Assembly: GCF_900091525.1 (NCBI RefSeq)
Contig: NZ_FMCU01000019.1
Location: 62,001-126,000, forward strand
Direction of reading: 5' to 3'
Source: Micromonospora matsumotoense
Lineage (GTDB): Bacteria > Actinomycetota > Actinomycetes > Mycobacteriales > Micromonosporaceae
DNA length: 64,000 nt
Shown: piece after piece, positions 61,701 through 64,000 of the stretch
Numbering within the stretch: position 1 is the stretch's first letter
How the letters are laid out: the number at the start of each line of letters is the position of its first letter
Translations under genes and position numbers: made by a program
Notes under the pieces: generated by a model
Seen by the model: only the letters and a program-made list of their open reading frames with translations
Database searches by the model: none
Told to the model about the DNA's origin: nothing

Positions 61701-62885
61701 TCAGCCGACCCGACGCACCCGTGCGTCGAGATGTTCCCGGGCCGCTGGCGGCGTCGCGCCGGCGAACGACTCCAGCGCCGCCCGGGCCTCGTCCGACACC
61801 GTCGCCGGCACCACCACGTCCAGCGTGACCAGCAGGTCACCGGCCTGGCCGTCGCGACGCACCACACCCTTGCCCCGGGCCCGCAGCACCCGCCCGGACG
61901 GGGTCCCCGGCGGCACGCGCAGGGTCACCGCGCCGTCCAGCGTGGGCACCCGCAGGTCGACGCCGAGCACCGCCTCGGCGAAGGTGATCGGCACGGCCAG
62001 CGTCAGGTCGTCGCCGGTACGCCCGAACAGGTCGTCCGGGCGGACCTTCACCTGGACGAACAGGTCGCCCGCCGGCCCACCCCGCTGACCCGGCTCGCCC
62101 CGCCCGGCCAACCTGATCCGCTGCCCGTCGGCCACCCCGGCGGGAAAACGGACGTTCAACGTGCGGGTCTTGGTGACCCCGCCGGTGCCGTGGCACTCGG
62201 GGCACTTCTCCTCGACGACCGTGCCGACGCCCTGGCAGTTGCGGCACGGCTCGGAGAAGCTGAACGACCCCTGGTCCCGGGTGGTCACCCCGGCGCCGTG
62301 GCAGACCGGGCAGGCGGTCGGCTGGGTGCCGGGCTTCGCGCCGTTGCCGTGGCAGGTGTCGCAGACCCCGGGCGCGCGCAGCGTCAGCGGCAGGGTGACA
62401 CCCCGCACCGCGTCCCCGAAGTCGAGGGCCACCTCGGTCTCCACGTCCCGGCCCCGGGCCGGGCCACGTGCCCGCGTCGGACCGGCACCACCGGCGCCAC
62501 CGCCGGAGAAGATCGAGCTGAACAGGTCGGTGAAGCCGCCACCACCGAACCGGGTGTCCCCACCACCGCCGCCGAACAGGTCGGAGACGTCGAACGGGGC
62601 ACCGCCGGGCTGACCCGTGCCGCGCGCGCCCCGACGGAACGCGCCCGAGCCGAACAACGAGCGCATCTCGTCGTACTCACGGCGCTTGGTGTCGTCGCCG
62701 AGCACCGCGTACGCCTCGGAGACGCCCTTGAACCGCTCCTCGGCCAACGGGTCACCGGGGTTGTGGTCCGGATGTGACTCCCGGGCCAACTTCCGGTACG
62801 ACTTCTTGATCTCGTCCGAGGAGGCGGACTTCTCCACGCCCAACGTGGCGTAGAAGTCCTTCTCGATCCAGTCCTTGGAACTCAC
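61701..62885 (-). CDS. dnaJ: chaperone DnaJ
   Basis: A 394-residue type I DnaJ: J domain with KLARESHPDHNPGDP (HPD), a Gly/Phe-rich linker, four zinc-finger repeats CDTCHGNG, CPVCHGAG, CRNCQGVG and CPECHGTG, and the substrate-binding C-terminal domains. It activates DnaK ATPase. The GTG start at 62883-62885 gives VSSKDWIEKDFYATLGVEKS and follows an A/G-rich ribosome site; the longer frame is rejected. Fourth gene of dnaK-grpE-dnaJ-hspR would be hspR. Confidence 0.96.
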   Translation of the reverse strand: MSSKDWIEKDFYATLGVEKSASSDEIKKSYRKLARESHPDHNPGDPLAEERFKGVSEAYAVLGDDTKRREYDEMRSLFGSGAFRRGARGTGQPGGAPFDVSDLFGGGGGDTRFGGGGFTDLFSSIFSGGGAGGAGPTRARGPARGRDVETEVALDFGDAVRGVTLPLTLRAPGVCDTCHGNGAKPGTQPTACPVCHGAGVTTRDQGSFSFSEPCRNCQGVGTVVEEKCPECHGTGGVTKTRTLNVRFPAGVADGQRIRLAGRGEPGQRGGPAGDLFVQVKVRPDDLFGRTGDDLTLAVPITFAEAVLGVDLRVPTLDGAVTLRVPPGTPSGRVLRARGKGVVRRDGQAGDLLVTLDVVVPATVSDEARAALESFAGATPPAAREHLDARVRRVG

Positions 62886-62967
62886 CGGTCCACCCCCTTC
62901 CGTGAGATGTGGCCCGGTCGCCCCGCCCACCGGGTGAGGGTGGGCGGGGCGACCGGATGGCCGTGCA

Positions 62968-63711
62968 CTATTCCGGGTCGGCGACCGCGACCATGGCCGG
63001 CCGCAGCAGCCGCTCACCCCGCAGGTAGCCCCGACGCATCACCTGTACGCAGGTGGGCTCGTCGACGTCCGGCGAGGTCCGGTGCGCGACCGCCTCGTGC
63101 CGGGTCGGGTCGAACGGGTCACCCTTTTCACCGAAGGGCGTCAGGCCGAACTTGCCCAGCGCCGTGGTGAGCTGCTCGGCAACCGTGCCGAACGGCCCGA
63201 CCAGGTCGCCGTGCTCGCGGGCCCGGTCCAGGTCGTCCAGGATGGGCAGCAGTGCGGCCAGCACCGAGCCGGTCGCCTGCTCCTGGACCACGCCCCGGTC
63301 CCGGTCCACCCGCTTGCGGTAGTTGGCGTACTCCGCCGACACCCGTTGCAGGTCCCGGGTCCGTTCGTCCAGCTCGGCCCGGAGGGCTTCCAGCTCGGCA
63401 CCGAGCGGCGAGCCCGTCGGGCTGCCGTCGACCGGCTGCGCGGGGGCGTCCACCACCGGTGGGCCGGTCGGTGCCGGGCCGTCGAGCGCGGTCGCCTCGG
63501 CCTCGATCTCGTCGACCATCACCTCGGCCTCCTCGACCAGCCCTTCGGCCGGGGCGTCCGCCCCGGCGTCGGCGGCGGCGGGCGTCTCCTCGGTCCTGCC
63601 GAGCTTGCGGTTGTTCCGGATGACGACCCGCGGCCCGTCGTCGGCGGGCTCGGAGCCACCCGGCGTCGACCCGGAGGCGCCCGGGTCGGCGGCTCGTGGC
63701 TTCTCCGTCAT
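62968..63711 (-). CDS. grpE: nucleotide exchange factor GrpE
   Basis: A 247-residue GrpE that releases ADP from DnaK. The N-terminal 100 residues are acidic and disordered, as in other actinobacteria. The coiled coil (LRAELDERTRDLQRVSAEYA, NYRKRVDRDRG) and the C-terminal beta domain (PFDPTRHEAVAHRTSPDVDE) follow. It lies 42 bp after dnaK and 82 bp before dnaJ. Confidence 0.95.
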   Translation of the reverse strand: MTEKPRAADPGASGSTPGGSEPADDGPRVVIRNNRKLGRTEETPAAADAGADAPAEGLVEEAEVMVDEIEAEATALDGPAPTGPPVVDAPAQPVDGSPTGSPLGAELEALRAELDERTRDLQRVSAEYANYRKRVDRDRGVVQEQATGSVLAALLPILDDLDRAREHGDLVGPFGTVAEQLTTALGKFGLTPFGEKGDPFDPTRHEAVAHRTSPDVDEPTCVQVMRRGYLRGERLLRPAMVAVADPE

Positions 63712-63753
63712 ACGACTACCTCGATCCCTGTGCGGTGAGTTCGGCGCGGACGG

Positions 63754-64000
63754 TCACTTCTTGTCCTCGTCCACGATCTCCGCGTCGACCACGTCGTCCG
63801 GGCCGCCCGCCTTCGGGGCCCCGGCGGCACCCGCGCCGGCACCGGCACCCGCGCCCGGACCGGCCTCGCCCGGCTGCTCCCCCTGCTCGGCCTGCTGCGA
63901 GTAGAGCAGCGAACCGGCCTGCTGGGAGACCTGGGCGAGCCGCTCGTGGGCCGCCTTGATCTTCTCGATGTCCTGGCCGCCGAGCGCGCCGCGCAGCTCG
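63754..64000 (-). CDS. dnaK: chaperone DnaK, C-terminal fragment
   Basis: Only the last 81 codons are in the window; the gene runs off the right edge. The sequence ELRGALGGQDIEKIKAAHER, LAQVSQQAGSLLYSQQ, an Ala/Gly-rich linker and the ending PDDVVDAEIVDEDKK are the typical actinobacterial DnaK lid tail with the EIVDE terminus. It is the first gene of the dnaK-grpE-dnaJ-hspR operon. Confidence 0.95.
   Translation of the reverse strand, partial: ELRGALGGQDIEKIKAAHERLAQVSQQAGSLLYSQQAEQGEQPGEAGPGAGAGAGAGAAGAPKAGGPDDVVDAEIVDEDKK

Overview
The window is very GC-rich, actinobacterial chromosomal DNA. The gene content suggests Micromonosporaceae, most likely Micromonospora or a close relative: an HspR/HAIR-controlled dnaK operon, a PurS-type purine pathway, LPXTG surface proteins, FabG4/HtdX-type lipid enzymes, and a DUF4178-DUF2617-DUF4247-DUF350-aminopropyltransferase cluster. 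Gene density is high, GTG starts are common and many neighbours overlap by 1-4 bp. I saw no rRNA, tRNA, CRISPR array or intact insertion sequence. Purine, fba, pyrE, clpB and dnaK genes lie in an order partly reminiscent of mycobacteria (from memory, not computed).

Layout. 1-1108: purS-purQ-purL (purL cut by the left edge). 1953-4166: a YbjQ-like protein and purB, convergent across two copies of a dispersed palindrome. 4181-7147: a strong terminator, a decayed ribosomal-protection (EF-G-like) remnant, a lipoprotein, small proteins and a secreted TNT-domain toxin with a possible immunity gene. 7363-11242: a thiolase divergent from fabG4-htdX. 11432-15594: a tightly coupled four-gene operon (NrtR-type NUDIX regulator, J-domain/pseudokinase, vWA protein, divergent adenylosuccinate synthetase paralogue). 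15701-23335: DedA, HEAT-like protein, TetR divergent from SCP2-acyl-CoA dehydrogenase-acyl-CoA ligase, and a secreted serine hydrolase. 23523-27503: purD, an AbiEi/DUF559 protein bracketed by palindromes and preceded by two perfect DnaA boxes, and purA. 27627-34584: DAGK-like protein, ParA-like ATPase with a 600-residue disordered arm, DUF3151, a candidate aromatic leader before a LOG-family enzyme, and fba.

34729-44192: holin-like protein, a small acidic protein, and the Hen1-Pnkp RNA-repair pair between two paralogous LPXTG proteins, then a second DedA with a His/Gln tail. 44372-48040: ArsR regulator, pyrE, SDR and two paralogous Pro-rich membrane proteins. 48191-53710: the polyamine-type envelope cluster on the minus strand. 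53807-59972: a small protein, clpB under a perfect HAIR operator, a GntR-type protein with a nearby palindrome, and a two-gene K+/H+ antiporter. 60147-64000: two small proteins and hspR-dnaJ-grpE-dnaK (dnaK cut by the right edge).

Themes. Three stress or repair modules lie here: HspR-ClpB-DnaK, Hen1-Pnkp, and the uncharacterised PurA-like operon. Two dispersed palindrome families punctuate the intergenic DNA. The first (TGATCAAGAGGTTT ends) usually sits 38-90 bp past a stop codon next to a C-rich, G-poor stretch, so it may act as a two-way terminator. The best candidate for an undescribed system is the 11432-15594 operon.
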